This document shows positions 44,471-54,384 of a stretch of DNA of 64,000 bases, one piece after another. Location: assembly GCA_046091665.1 (NCBI GenBank), contig JBJTCD010000026.1:1-64000 (forward strand). Direction: 5' to 3'. Both the position numbers and the translations under genes were made by a program. A model generated the notes under the pieces. It was not told where the DNA came from, made no database searches, and saw nothing but the letters and a program-made list of their open reading frames with translations. The DNA is from CAIUPE01 sp046091665. Lineage in GTDB: Bacteria > Pseudomonadota > Alphaproteobacteria > Rhizobiales > Beijerinckiaceae. Each line of letters begins with the position of its first letter. Position 1 is the first letter of the stretch.

Positions 44471-45679
44471 CTATCGCAATTCGGGGGTTACGTCAAACAG
44501 GCGCCGGTGTTCATCAAGCGCAAAGCGGTCGGTCATTCCGGCGATGTAATCAGCTATCCGTCGCCGCGTTTGAAGTCGATTGCTCCCATCAAGTCCCTGC
44601 TGCCATTCCTTTGGTAGATGCGAGATGTCGGCAATATAGGCTTCAAAAAGATCACGAATAACTTGTTCGGCATCATTTCGGATCTTCATCACGGACGGGC
44701 TTCGGTACATCCGCGCGAAAAGAAATTTTTTGATCGCCCGATCCGCTTCACTTAATTCATCCGGAAAGCGAATGAGCGTCAATCCCGCTTTGCGGATGTC
44801 ATCAACAGAAGCAGAGTGATAGGGTTTCAATATGTCTTGGCTCGAGCGAATGACGCCCTCGACAAAACGCGTGATCACACGACGTACCAATTCATGAATT
44901 CGTCTTGTTGTTTCAAGCTTTGGCCATTGCCGATCAATCTCATTTAAGATGGCCGCAATGAAGGGAATTTCACGCAGCTCATCGATCGCAAAAAGGCCTG
45001 CACGCAATCCGTCATCAATATCATGGGTGTTATAGGCGATATCATCAGACAGGGCCGCAACTTGCGCTTCAAGCCCGGCATGGTCCGAGATTGCCAAGGG
45101 GAATATTTTTTCAAAATCGAGTATATCTTGCGGGACGGTTTTCGATTTCGCATTAGGAAGAACCTCACCCTTTGCATGCGTCAAAGGACCATTATGCTTG
45201 ACGAGACCTTCAAGCGTTTCCCAAGAAAGATTTAAGCCATCAAAATCCGGATAACGCCGCTCAAGTGACGTCACAACTTTCAAGGCCTGCGCATTGTGAT
45301 CAAATCCACCATCATCGCGCAAACAATGAGCAAGCGCGTCTTCGCCCGTGTGACCAAAAGGCGGATGCCCGAGATCATGAGACAGCGCCAAAGCTTCAGC
45401 GAGATCTTCATCAAGTCCAAGAGCGCGTGAAATCGACCGCGCAATTTGCGCGACCTCAATCGTATGTGTGAGCCTTGTTCTGAAATGATCCCCCTCATGA
45501 AACACAAAGACTTGTGTCTTGTGCTTGAGGCGCCGAAATGCGGTCGAGTGGATGATCCGGTCACGATCACGCTGGAATTCGCTGCGGGTTGGGGACGACG
45601 CCTCGGCGAAAAGCCGACCGCGCGAACGGGCGGGATCCGTCGCATAAGCCGCACGCCAGCGATCAAACCGACCTTCCAC
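44471..45679 (-). CDS. dgt: deoxyguanosinetriphosphate triphosphohydrolase-like protein
   Basis: HD-domain dNTP triphosphohydrolase, hydrolysing dGTP (or mixed dNTPs) to nucleoside and tripolyphosphate. The metal site is RLTHTIEVAQIARSI ... ALSHDLGHPPFGHTGEDAL (His, HD, Asp pattern, residues ~67-118) and the N-terminal signature DRDRIIHSTAFRRLKHKTQV precedes it. 402 aa, as in the alphaproteobacterial type. Start ATG at 45679, diverging from the ErpA-like gene with 85 bp between. First gene of the long leftward core series. Confidence 0.92.
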   Translation of the reverse strand: MEGRFDRWRAAYATDPARSRGRLFAEASSPTRSEFQRDRDRIIHSTAFRRLKHKTQVFVFHEGDHFRTRLTHTIEVAQIARSISRALGLDEDLAEALALSHDLGHPPFGHTGEDALAHCLRDDGGFDHNAQALKVVTSLERRYPDFDGLNLSWETLEGLVKHNGPLTHAKGEVLPNAKSKTVPQDILDFEKIFPLAISDHAGLEAQVAALSDDIAYNTHDIDDGLRAGLFAIDELREIPFIAAILNEIDRQWPKLETTRRIHELVRRVITRFVEGVIRSSQDILKPYHSASVDDIRKAGLTLIRFPDELSEADRAIKKFLFARMYRSPSVMKIRNDAEQVIRDLFEAYIADISHLPKEWQQGLDGSNRLQTRRRIADYIAGMTDRFALDEHRRLFDVTPELR

Positions 45680-45764
45680 CGTTCATCCTCCGGTTGAAAC
45701 TCACCCGCCGAGCCCCTATTTTGAGGGCTCGAAGAGTCTTAGGATCAGAAACAGGCCCTTGGCT

Positions 45765-46109
45765 ATGGATGCAAGCCCAAATACGAATTTTTCCGTCACC
45801 GAACGTGCTGCCAGACGCATAAAAGCGATTCTGGCGTCTGAGGCTGCGGAAGCAAAATTGCGCGTGAGCGTGAGCGGCGGCGGCTGCTCTGGCTTCCAAT
45901 ATGGCTTTGCGGTTGAGACCGCGGATGCAGAAGACGATATCCGCATCGAGCGCGACGGGGCCGTGGTTCTGATCGATCCGACCTCCCTGCCCTTCCTCGA
46001 AGGCTCGACCCTCGACTTTATCGATGACCTTATGGGCCAGAGTTTCCGCGTCGAGAACCCAAATGCCACTGCCTCCTGCGGCTGCGGTACGAGTTTTTCG
46101 ATTGGCTGA
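45765..46109 (+). CDS. erpA: iron-sulfur insertion protein, HesB/IscA/ErpA family
   Basis: A-type Fe-S carrier that passes clusters to apoproteins. The three cluster cysteines are in the canonical positions: C in SGGGCSGFQYGF (residue ~43) and CGCG in TASCGCGTSFSIG (residues ~106-108). The N terminus begins with AMDASPNTNFSVTERAARR. The frame opens at TTG 45759, but I use the ATG at 45765. 114 aa. The chromosome position opposite dgt is conserved in the order; whether it is ErpA or IscA cannot be settled, and ErpA is the common naming. Confidence 0.86.
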   Translation: MDASPNTNFSVTERAARRIKAILASEAAEAKLRVSVSGGGCSGFQYGFAVETADAEDDIRIERDGAVVLIDPTSLPFLEGSTLDFIDDLMGQSFRVENPNATASCGCGTSFSIG

Positions 46110-46223
46110 AAATTAGGCATTGTTTTCGGATAAATTCGGCCCCAAACTCAATTTTTCCTTGTCGGTTTCTGGATTTTCGGTCACTCGATAGGAAAGACCG
46201 AATTGACGAAGGATAAGCCGACA

Positions 46224-47117
46224 ATGGAAGCGCTGTTTATTGGCCAGACCTATATTGATGTGACCTTTCTGACGGATCATATCCCGACGGGTGACGATAA
46301 AACCGTGGCCAATAATTATGCCGTTTCGTTCGGTGGAAATGCCGTTACGGCCGCTTTCTGTTGCGCGAAACTTGGAGTGGTGCCGGATCTTTTGACATCA
46401 CTTGCCGATGATTGGCTTGGCCGCATGTTTTTGGACATGGCGGCAAAATATCAAATTCCGGTACACGGCCGAAAGGTTAAAGAGAGCTCGCTCTCCTTCG
46501 TCATCCCGAACAATGGCAAGCGCGCGATCATTCGCTGCCGTGACGATGATTATCTCCACCCCTTCCCGACTTTGCGCCTCGATGGCATTCGCGCACTTCA
46601 TCTTGACGGGCATCAAAGCGATGCCGCTCTTCATTATGCTAAGCTATGTCGGGAAAAAGGCGTGTTGGTTTCGCTCGATGGCGGTGGTCTTCGTTCAAAC
46701 ACGCATGAGCTTTTGAACTTCGTTGATGTTGCGGTGTGCGGTGAACGTCTCGCGGAACAACTTAATCTTGATGACAAAGGCCTGCTCGATTTGCTTAAAT
46801 CAAAGGGGGTTAAAATCGGCGGTGTGACACGTGGCGAGCGCGGCATGCTCTGGTATGATGAAAGCGGAACAATCCGCACCCAACCGCCACTCAAAGTTCC
46901 TTCTGAAGTGATCATCGATACAAATGGCGCGGGCGATGTGTTCCACGGTGCCTATATGTATTCTTATCTCGCGCGGCCCGCCTTACCTTGGGAATCGCAT
47001 TTTGAATTCGCGCGGGCAGCTTCGACACACAAGATTCAGAAATTAGGAAATGAAGCCGGTCTTCCCTCAATGAATGACATCACGGCGATCATGCAACATT
47101 TTCGCCCGGCGGCGTGA
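46224..47117 (+). CDS. PfkB-family carbohydrate/nucleoside kinase
   Basis: Ribokinase-fold kinase of 297 aa. The C-terminal signature with catalytic base is IDTNGAGDVFHGAYM (~240-254; GAGD), and the N-terminal NYAVSFGGNAVTAAFCCAKLG is the GG-containing substrate-binding motif. AAGGAT upstream supports the ATG 46224, not the TTG at 46203. Substrate is unknown: fructose-, ribose-, tagatose-phosphate or nucleoside kinases all have the fold. Its stop overlaps the start of the next gene by GTGA, which suggests translational coupling with an exported protein of unknown function. Confidence 0.84.
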   Translation: MEALFIGQTYIDVTFLTDHIPTGDDKTVANNYAVSFGGNAVTAAFCCAKLGVVPDLLTSLADDWLGRMFLDMAAKYQIPVHGRKVKESSLSFVIPNNGKRAIIRCRDDDYLHPFPTLRLDGIRALHLDGHQSDAALHYAKLCREKGVLVSLDGGGLRSNTHELLNFVDVAVCGERLAEQLNLDDKGLLDLLKSKGVKIGGVTRGERGMLWYDESGTIRTQPPLKVPSEVIIDTNGAGDVFHGAYMYSYLARPALPWESHFEFARAASTHKIQKLGNEAGLPSMNDITAIMQHFRPAA

Positions 47118-48904
47118 GGTCTATTGTGACGAGATTATATCGTTCAAATGAAATTGAATTTCGAGATCATCGGAAACAAATTGCATTTCACCGGATCTCC
47201 CTTTTATTCATTCTTTTAATATTATTCCCAAAGCTTGGACTCGCAGGAGAGAAGCTTAATTTTGACCGTCTTGAGTTTAAAACAGGCATTACAGTCGTCA
47301 AAGCCGACGGCGTTGAAATAGAAAACTCCTCCTTCTCCACGGACGCGTTAAAAACTATATTTTCTGATACCGCCCTAGGCGCACAGGCCGACGCGCTTTC
47401 AAAATTCGATGCCGACCGTATTTTTGTAAAATCCTTGCGTCAGGAACAAATCATCAATGGGCAAATTTCTGCATCCATTCTAAGCAATGTAACTTTGACG
47501 AGCATCAAATCCGGCGTTGCGGCGTCTTTGAAAGTTGATGCTGGAACTTTTGGATCTGGCGATGGTAATGACGCCCAAGCGGGCACCATCGGCGCCATCA
47601 CGGCAAGCGAAATTGACCTCGGCCTCTTCATTGCCGGTGGAGCCACAAAAGCAGGAAATAAAAACGAATATCGGAAGGCTTATGGCGAAGCGGCGTTCAA
47701 TTCAATTTCGATCTCGTCACCGACGGGGCCCGTATTGACGGTTGAACGCGCGAGTATGCGCGATTTCCGCATCAAAACATCCGAACAAGGTCTCTCCGGT
47801 ATCGCCGAACGTATTTTGCGCCGCCAAACACAATCGCCCATGAGCGATGCCGATCTGAATGCGGTCATCCTCGATACGGTTGATATCTTGACGAGCTTTT
47901 CCATCGGCATGGTAGAAGTCTCACAGACCGTCTTGACGGATAAAAGGTCTGATGAAATTTCGAAGATCAACCGCATTGTCTATGAAAGCACCATCGATGG
48001 AAAACCTCAACATTTTCGCCTTGACGGCTTTGAAGGTCTCTATCCACTAAATCGCGTACGAATTGGAAGTCTCGAACAATCAGGGTTTTCTTTTCTTCCA
48101 GTCGTTGAGAGCGTGAAAAGCTTCGCTTCGAAACCAAATGCAAATTTTGCAGATGCTGATCCTATCGCCTTTGTTCCCGTCATCGGAAAATTTGAAATCC
48201 GCGATGTGACCATTGATACGAGCGGCGTCCCGCCTGTTCATGCCGGTTTGCGGTCCATGGTGCTAGCGGTAGAAAATCCGAATGGCGGTGTTCCGCGATC
48301 CGCCGAAGTTACATTTGACGGTCTCTTCGGCCCGATCCCCTCCGACAGCAACGAACCGGCAATCGATAATCTCATCGCACTTGGTTATCGCGATGTGAAC
48401 TTATCCGGAACCTTGCGACTCGCGATTGATGAAAAAGCGAAGATGTTCAAAGCAGAAACGCTGCTCACCGGCGAAAATATGGGGACGGTCGGTGCAACCG
48501 CCAATCTCATCAATGTTCCTGTTGATCTCTTGATGCGCAATCCCACAGCCGCTCTGATCGCCTTTGCGGGCGCACGCATCAAAGACATGTCGGTGACGAT
48601 TGAAAATCGTGGGTTGGCTGATCGCCTCATTGATCAAGATGCGATCAAGACAAAAAGATCTCCGCAAGATGTGCGAAAGAATTATGCCGCTGCGGCTTCT
48701 GCGAGTTTGCAGATCTATCTTGGCATGTCGCCAAATGCCAAAGCACTCACGCAATCGCTCGCGAAATTTATCGATAAGCCGACGCGTTTATCCATTACGG
48801 CAAAGGCAAAAAATCCCGATGGTGTCGCCCTCGCAGAAGGGGCAACGGCGGAAAATCCCGCGCAGGTGCTCGAAGCCTTTGATCTGATGATCTCACAAAA
48901 CTAA
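47114..48904 (+). CDS. exported protein of unknown function, coupled to the PfkB kinase
   Basis: I do not recognise this 596-aa protein. A 26-residue basic leader is followed by a hydrophobic stretch (ISLLFILLILFPKLGLA) that looks like a signal peptide with cleavage near GLA/GE. The remainder is strand-rich and hydrophilic, with no cysteines, no membrane segment and no catalytic motif. Short alternating phrases such as IGAITASEIDLGLF, FEIRDVTIDTSGV and YRDVNLSGTLRLAID suggest beta-sheet repeats, perhaps like the AsmA or YdgA type of lipid- or envelope-related proteins; that is inference. GTG start overlapping the kinase stop (GTGA). Stop is 2 bp from the convergent maeB stop. No other start with a clear Shine-Dalgarno is seen. 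Confidence 0.6.
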   Translation: MRSIVTRLYRSNEIEFRDHRKQIAFHRISLLFILLILFPKLGLAGEKLNFDRLEFKTGITVVKADGVEIENSSFSTDALKTIFSDTALGAQADALSKFDADRIFVKSLRQEQIINGQISASILSNVTLTSIKSGVAASLKVDAGTFGSGDGNDAQAGTIGAITASEIDLGLFIAGGATKAGNKNEYRKAYGEAAFNSISISSPTGPVLTVERASMRDFRIKTSEQGLSGIAERILRRQTQSPMSDADLNAVILDTVDILTSFSIGMVEVSQTVLTDKRSDEISKINRIVYESTIDGKPQHFRLDGFEGLYPLNRVRIGSLEQSGFSFLPVVESVKSFASKPNANFADADPIAFVPVIGKFEIRDVTIDTSGVPPVHAGLRSMVLAVENPNGGVPRSAEVTFDGLFGPIPSDSNEPAIDNLIALGYRDVNLSGTLRLAIDEKAKMFKAETLLTGENMGTVGATANLINVPVDLLMRNPTAALIAFAGARIKDMSVTIENRGLADRLIDQDAIKTKRSPQDVRKNYAAAASASLQIYLGMSPNAKALTQSLAKFIDKPTRLSITAKAKNPDGVALAEGATAENPAQVLEAFDLMISQN

Positions 48905-48906
48905 GA

Positions 48907-51216
48907 TCATACGAGTTTTAATTGCGGTGTATCCACCGCTTGCGCCTCAACAACCGCAAGCGCGGTCATGTTTACAACGCCACGCGCCGTGACTGATGTT
49001 GTGAGAATATGTGCCGGTTTCGCGGTTCCAATCAAAATAGGGCCAACAGGCAAGGCATCTGCGAGAACTTTGATCAATTGATAAGCAATATTGGCTGCAT
49101 CGAGATTGGGCATGATCAAGACATTCGCATCGCCTGCAATATGACTATCGGGCAACCGCTTTGAGCGAAGCGTTTGAACAAGCGCGGTATCGGCTTGCAT
49201 CTCGCCATCAACTTCAAGCTCGGGATCAATCTTGCGAATATAGTCCAACGCAATCCGCATTTTTTGTGCGGATTTTGCATCCGAGTCGCCAAAGTCTGAA
49301 TGTGAGACAAGCGCAATCTTGGGCGTGATTCCAAAGCGTGACACATGATGAGCAGAAAGAATGGCGATGTCTGCAATATCTTCAGCGCTTGGTTCTTGCG
49401 TCACATGCGTATCGGCCAAAAAGAAATTGCCTTTGGATGTAATCATCAAGGTCATTGCGGAGAGATCACGTACACCTTCGCGCAAACCAATAATATCGCG
49501 AATGTTCCGAAGCTTCGAATGGAAGCGCCCTTCAAGTCCGGCAATCATCGCGTCCGCATCACCGCGCATCACAGCAACAGCCGCAATCACCGTTGAATTT
49601 GTTCTGACCAAAGTACGAGCCGCGTCAGGTGCGACACCCTTACGACCCACGCGCTCAATCAAAGTCGCAACATAATCACGATAACGCGGATCATCTTCTG
49701 GATTGATCACTTCGACATCACGACCCGGGCGGATCGACAACCCATAGCGCTGACACCGCGTTTCAATGACTGAAGGACGGCCGATCAATATCGGAACGGC
49801 AAAGCCTTCTTCTTTGGCAATTTGCGCGGCCCGCAACACGCGCTCATCTTCGCCATCCGCATAGATCACGCGCTTGGGTGCAGCTTTCGCTTGCTCGAAT
49901 ATCGGCTTCATGATGAAGCCAGAACGGAACACAAAGCCTGAGAGCTTTTCTTCGTAAGCCTTAAAATCAGTAATCGGACGCCGTGCTACACCCGACGCAA
50001 TCGCCGCTTGTGCAACTGCGGGCGCGATGCGCAAAATCAAACGCGGATCAAAAGGTGATGGAATAAGAGACTCGGCACCAAAGGTTTTGACATCACCACC
50101 ATATGCACGCGCAGCCACTTCCGACGGTGCTTCACGCGCGAGGCGTGCAATGGCTGCAACGGCTGCGAGTTTCATTTCCTCATTGATCGTTGTCGCGCCA
50201 ACATCAAGCGCGCCACGGAAGATATAAGGAAAGCAGAGAACATTATTGACTTGGTTCGGATAATCGGAACGGCCTGTACACATCATGGCATCGGGGCGAA
50301 CAGCGCGTGCATCTTCCGGCATGATTTCCGGATTAGGGTTGGCAAGCGCCAAAATCAACGGACGTTCCGCCATGCGCTTGACCATATCAGGTTTTAACAC
50401 GCCACCAGCAGATAGGCCTAAAAACACATCAGCATTATCAATGACATCATTAAGCGTTCGCTTGTCAGTCTTTTGCGCAAAAACAGATTTCCAAGGGTCC
50501 ATGAGTTTCTCGCGCCCCTCATAGACAACGCCTTCGAGATCCGTAACCCAAATATTTTCGCGCTTTGCGCCAAGTGAGACGAGAAGATTAAGGCAGGCAA
50601 GCGCCGCGGCGCCCGCACCTGAGGCGACGATTTTAATATCGGACAAACGCTTGTTCGAAAGATCAACCGCGTTCAATACGGCCGCACCGACAATGATCGC
50701 GGTGCCATGTTGATCATCATGAAAAACGGGGATCGCCATTTTCTCGCGAAGATGTTTCTCAATTTCAAAGCATTCCGGCGCTTTGATATCTTCGAGGTTT
50801 ATTCCGCCGAAAGTCGGTTCAAGCGCGGCAACAACATCGACAAATCTTTTCGGATCATTCTCGGCGACTTCAATATCGAATACGTCGATACCGGCGAATT
50901 TTTTAAAGAGGACCGCCTTGCCTTCCATCACAGGTTTAGACTCAAGCGGACCGATATTGCCAAGGCCCAAAACGGCCGTGCCGTTTGAAATCACGGCAAC
51001 GAGATTTTGCCGTGATGTGAGTTCCGCCGCGAGATCGGGATTTTCCGCAATCGCTTCGCACGGTGCGGCGACGCCCGGCGAATAAGCGAGCGCCAAGTCG
51101 CGCTGATTGCCGAGCGGTTTCGTCGCCTGAATTTCAAGTTTACCCGGCTTCGGCAGCCGGTGATAGACCATAGAACCGGCGCGCAGATCGTCTGATGCAT
51201 TGGAAGATGACGCCAT
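48907..51216 (-). CDS. maeB: NADP-dependent malic enzyme with C-terminal phosphotransacetylase-like domain
   Basis: Fusion enzyme: the N-terminal malic enzyme (residues ~1-430) converts malate to pyruvate, CO2 and NADPH. It holds AYSPGVAAPCEAI, the substrate site FKKFAGIDVFDIEV, DDQHGTAIIVGAAVLNA, and the NADP fold IVASGAGAAALACLNLL. The C-terminal Pta-like domain (~440-770) is probably an acetyl-CoA-sensing regulatory domain rather than an active transacetylase. GGAG eight bases before the ATG 51216 fixes the start; a GTG three codons upstream is too close to it. 769 aa. The typical length and order next to aspS fit the order. Confidence 0.95.
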   Translation of the reverse strand: MASSSNASDDLRAGSMVYHRLPKPGKLEIQATKPLGNQRDLALAYSPGVAAPCEAIAENPDLAAELTSRQNLVAVISNGTAVLGLGNIGPLESKPVMEGKAVLFKKFAGIDVFDIEVAENDPKRFVDVVAALEPTFGGINLEDIKAPECFEIEKHLREKMAIPVFHDDQHGTAIIVGAAVLNAVDLSNKRLSDIKIVASGAGAAALACLNLLVSLGAKRENIWVTDLEGVVYEGREKLMDPWKSVFAQKTDKRTLNDVIDNADVFLGLSAGGVLKPDMVKRMAERPLILALANPNPEIMPEDARAVRPDAMMCTGRSDYPNQVNNVLCFPYIFRGALDVGATTINEEMKLAAVAAIARLAREAPSEVAARAYGGDVKTFGAESLIPSPFDPRLILRIAPAVAQAAIASGVARRPITDFKAYEEKLSGFVFRSGFIMKPIFEQAKAAPKRVIYADGEDERVLRAAQIAKEEGFAVPILIGRPSVIETRCQRYGLSIRPGRDVEVINPEDDPRYRDYVATLIERVGRKGVAPDAARTLVRTNSTVIAAVAVMRGDADAMIAGLEGRFHSKLRNIRDIIGLREGVRDLSAMTLMITSKGNFFLADTHVTQEPSAEDIADIAILSAHHVSRFGITPKIALVSHSDFGDSDAKSAQKMRIALDYIRKIDPELEVDGEMQADTALVQTLRSKRLPDSHIAGDANVLIMPNLDAANIAYQLIKVLADALPVGPILIGTAKPAHILTTSVTARGVVNMTALAVVEAQAVDTPQLKLV

Positions 51217-51243
51217 GATCTGCACTCCAAATTCTAAACGCTC

Positions 51244-53043
51244 TTACTTCTCCGGCGCATTCACACGCAGAGACAACTCACGCAATTGTTTCGGCGTGGC
51301 TTCAGCCGGTGCCCCCATCAACAAATCAAGCGCTTGTTGGTTCATCGGAAAGAGCGCGACTTCACGCAAATTCTGCGCGCCAACGAGCAACATCACGATA
51401 CGGTCAACGCCCGCTGCCATGCCACCATGCGGCGGCGCGCCATATTGGAACGCGCGATACATGCCGCCGAATTTCTCGATCACGGTCTCTTCGCCATAGC
51501 CTGCAATTTCGAACGCCTTCACCATCGCATCCGGCTTGTGATTGCGGATACCGCCCGATGCGATTTCGAACCCGTTGCACGCGATGTCATATTGGAAGGC
51601 TTTGATCGTCAGCGGATCTTTTGTCGTCAACGCATCCATGCCGCCTTGTGGCATCGAGAACGGATTATGCGAGAAGTCGACCTTCTTGTCTTCCTCATTA
51701 TATTCGAACATCGGGAAGTCGACGATCCAAGCAAGCTCATAGCGGTTCTCGTCGATGAGGTTCAAATCCTGCCCGACCTTGATGCGTGCAGCACCCGCAA
51801 ACTTCACGAATTTGTCGGGGTCGCCCGCTGCGAAGAAGCACGCGTCACCCGCCTTCAATCCAAGTTGCGCGCGGATCGCTTCAGCCCGTTCCGGTCCGAT
51901 ATTATTCGCAATCGGTCCCGCCGCGCCTTCTTCGCCGTCACGCCAGAACATATAGCCGAGGCCCGGCTGGCCTTCGCCTTGCGCCCATGAATTCATACGA
52001 TCGCAGAATGTGCGCTGTCCGCCATTCGGTGCAGGGATCGCCCAGACTTGGTTCTTCGCGTCTTCAAGAATGCGCGCGAAGACTTTGAAATTCGAGCCGC
52101 GGAAATGTTCCGACACATCAGCCATTTCGAGCGGCGCTTTCGTGTGCGGATTGATGATGCGCAGGTCCGGCTTGTCCGAACCATATTTCGCCATCGACGT
52201 TGCATAAGGAATGCGTGGCCATGGTGACGGCGTCACATGTTTGCCATTGCCGAATTCGCGGAAGATGCCGCCGATCACAGGCTCGACAGCGGCGAAAATA
52301 TCTTCCTGCTCGACAAAGCTCATTTCCAAATCGAGCTGATAGAATTCACCGGGCAGACGATCCGCGCGCGGATCTTCATCGCGGAAGCATGGAGCGATCT
52401 GGAAATAGCGGTCAAAGCCCGCCATCATCAGAAGCTGCTTATATTGCTGCGGTGCTTGCGGCAGCGCGTAGAATTTGCCGGGATGAATGCGTGACGGCAC
52501 GAGGAAGTCGCGCGCGCCTTCCGGCGATGACGCTGTCAAAATCGGCGTTGCGAATTCGTTGAAGCCCTGCGTCTTCATCTTCTGGCGCATCGCGTCGATC
52601 ACTTTCACGCGCGTCATGATATTGTTGTGCAAAGTCTCGCGGCGCAAATCGAGGAAACGATAAGTGAGACGCGTTTCTTCGGGGAAGGGCTGATCGCCAA
52701 ACACTTGCAGCGGCAATTCCTTCGCGGGACCGAGCACTTCGATTTCGGTTACATAAACTTCGATGAGGCCGGTTGGCATATCCTTGTTTTCGGTGCCGGC
52801 AGGACGCATGCGCGCTTTGCCATCCATGCGGACAACCCATTCGGAGCGCAGCGTTTCGGCGAGTTTGAAGGCCTTCGAATCCGGATCAACCACGCATTGC
52901 GTCATGCCGTAATGGTCGCGCAAATCGATAAAGAGCACGCCGCCATGGTCGCGGATGCGGTGGCACCAGCCCGAAAGACGAACCTCTTGGCCGACTTCGC
53001 TCTCCCGGAGCGCGCCACATGTGTGCGAACGATAGCGATGCAT
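51244..53043 (-). CDS. aspS: aspartyl-tRNA(Asp/Asn) synthetase, probably non-discriminating
   Basis: Class II synthetase: N-terminal OB anticodon domain, motif 2 FQIAPCFRDEDPRADRLPGE (~210), the GAD insertion domain and motif 3 GMAAGVDRIVMLLVG (~545). 599 aa. In the anticodon loop region it has RIRDHGGVLFIDLRD, with His where E. coli (discriminating) has Leu; this His marks AspRS that also charges tRNA-Asn, to be corrected by GatCAB. Alphaproteobacteria often lack AsnRS, so the inference is consistent. The ATG is at 53043. Confidence 0.95.
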   Translation of the reverse strand: MHRYRSHTCGALRESEVGQEVRLSGWCHRIRDHGGVLFIDLRDHYGMTQCVVDPDSKAFKLAETLRSEWVVRMDGKARMRPAGTENKDMPTGLIEVYVTEIEVLGPAKELPLQVFGDQPFPEETRLTYRFLDLRRETLHNNIMTRVKVIDAMRQKMKTQGFNEFATPILTASSPEGARDFLVPSRIHPGKFYALPQAPQQYKQLLMMAGFDRYFQIAPCFRDEDPRADRLPGEFYQLDLEMSFVEQEDIFAAVEPVIGGIFREFGNGKHVTPSPWPRIPYATSMAKYGSDKPDLRIINPHTKAPLEMADVSEHFRGSNFKVFARILEDAKNQVWAIPAPNGGQRTFCDRMNSWAQGEGQPGLGYMFWRDGEEGAAGPIANNIGPERAEAIRAQLGLKAGDACFFAAGDPDKFVKFAGAARIKVGQDLNLIDENRYELAWIVDFPMFEYNEEDKKVDFSHNPFSMPQGGMDALTTKDPLTIKAFQYDIACNGFEIASGGIRNHKPDAMVKAFEIAGYGEETVIEKFGGMYRAFQYGAPPHGGMAAGVDRIVMLLVGAQNLREVALFPMNQQALDLLMGAPAEATPKQLRELSLRVNAPEK

Positions 53044-53206
53044 GAAACCCTCTTTTTATCCGGCGGCGCGGGAAATTTGACCCGGAAAACACATGCGCCG
53101 CCTGCCCTTGTCAAGAGAAAGCGGCTCTGGCAGGGAGTTTGCCGGAACTCATGTTATCACCCTAATTCCTCTTGGCTCTTGATTCGTAAATTTTGTTCAT
53201 CCCCCC

Positions 53207-54352
53207 ATGCCCTTAATCACCACGACCGCGGCGCTTGAAGCGGCCTGCCAAAGACTTGGCGCCCATGATTTTGTGACAATTGACACGGAATTCATGCGGG
53301 AAACGACATTTTTCCCGAAATTATGCCTCATCCAATTGGCAAGCGAGGCCGAGGATGTCCTGATCGATCCCTTGGCGCCTGATATTGATTTGACCTCCTT
53401 CTTTGCCCTCATGCGCAAGGAAAGCGTTGTCAAAGTGTTCCATTCCGGCCGCCAAGACATCGAAATTCTCTGGATTCTTGACCGCTGCATCCCGAAACCC
53501 TGTTTCGACACCCAAGTCGCCGCCATGGTCGCGGGCTATGGCGACAGTGTCGGCTATGAGCAGCTCGCCCATGATCTCGCCAAGGCCAAAATCGACAAAT
53601 CATCGCGTTATACGGATTGGTCACAACGCCCCCTCTCCGACGCACAGCTCAACTACGCCCGCGCCGACGTCACCCATCTGCGCGTGATCTATCGGGCGCT
53701 TCTCGAAAAGCTCAGCGCGTCCGGACGTGAGCCTTGGCTTGCAGATGAGATGCGCATTCTCACGTCGCCTGAAACATATGATCTGAAGCCGGAAGACTCA
53801 TGGCGTCGCTTGAGCGGTCGTATTCGTAAACCGCGCGATCTCGGTATCCTGATGGAGATCGCCGCATGGCGTGAACAAGAAGCGCGCAGTCGCAATGTGC
53901 CGCGCTCGCGCGTTTTAAAAGATGATGCCATCATCGATATTGCGACCTCTGCACCGCGCTCTGTGGAAGCGCTTGGAAAATTACGTTCAATTCCAAACGG
54001 CTTCGAACGCTCACGTACAGGCACTGAAATTCTTTCTCTCATTGAAAAAGGTCTGGCGCGCGATCCTTCTTCACTTCCCACAATCGAACGAGTGGAACGC
54101 AAGGCCTATAATCCTGCCGCTGTCGAATTGCTCAAAGTGCTTTTGCGCATGACATGCGACAAAGAAGGCGTGGCCGCAAAACTCATCGCCACTGTTGATG
54201 ATCTTGAATCGATTGCGGCTGATGATCAGGCCGATGTTCCCGCTCTCAAAGGCTGGCGTTTTGAGATTTTTGGCCAGAAAGCCATTGATTTAAAACATGG
54301 CCGCCTCGGCCTCGCGGTTGATAAAGGCAAGGTGGTGTCGTTTGCGCGGTAA
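53207..54352 (+). CDS. rnd: ribonuclease D
   Basis: 3'-to-5' exonuclease trimming tRNA and other stable RNA precursors. DEDDy catalytic residues: Exo I TIDTEFMRETTFFPKLCLIQ (Asp, Glu near residues 25-27), Exo II HSGRQDIEIL (Asp, ~83) and Exo III YARADVTHL (Tyr and Asp, ~148-152). An HRDC domain follows (~residues 215-290). 381 aa. Diverges from aspS over 163 bp; the 3' side carries REP-like repeats. Confidence 0.94.
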   Translation: MPLITTTAALEAACQRLGAHDFVTIDTEFMRETTFFPKLCLIQLASEAEDVLIDPLAPDIDLTSFFALMRKESVVKVFHSGRQDIEILWILDRCIPKPCFDTQVAAMVAGYGDSVGYEQLAHDLAKAKIDKSSRYTDWSQRPLSDAQLNYARADVTHLRVIYRALLEKLSASGREPWLADEMRILTSPETYDLKPEDSWRRLSGRIRKPRDLGILMEIAAWREQEARSRNVPRSRVLKDDAIIDIATSAPRSVEALGKLRSIPNGFERSRTGTEILSLIEKGLARDPSSLPTIERVERKAYNPAAVELLKVLLRMTCDKEGVAAKLIATVDDLESIAADDQADVPALKGWRFEIFGQKAIDLKHGRLGLAVDKGKVVSFAR

Positions 54353-54384
54353 TATCGGCGTTGCGCGAGATCCTTTATGTTCCC

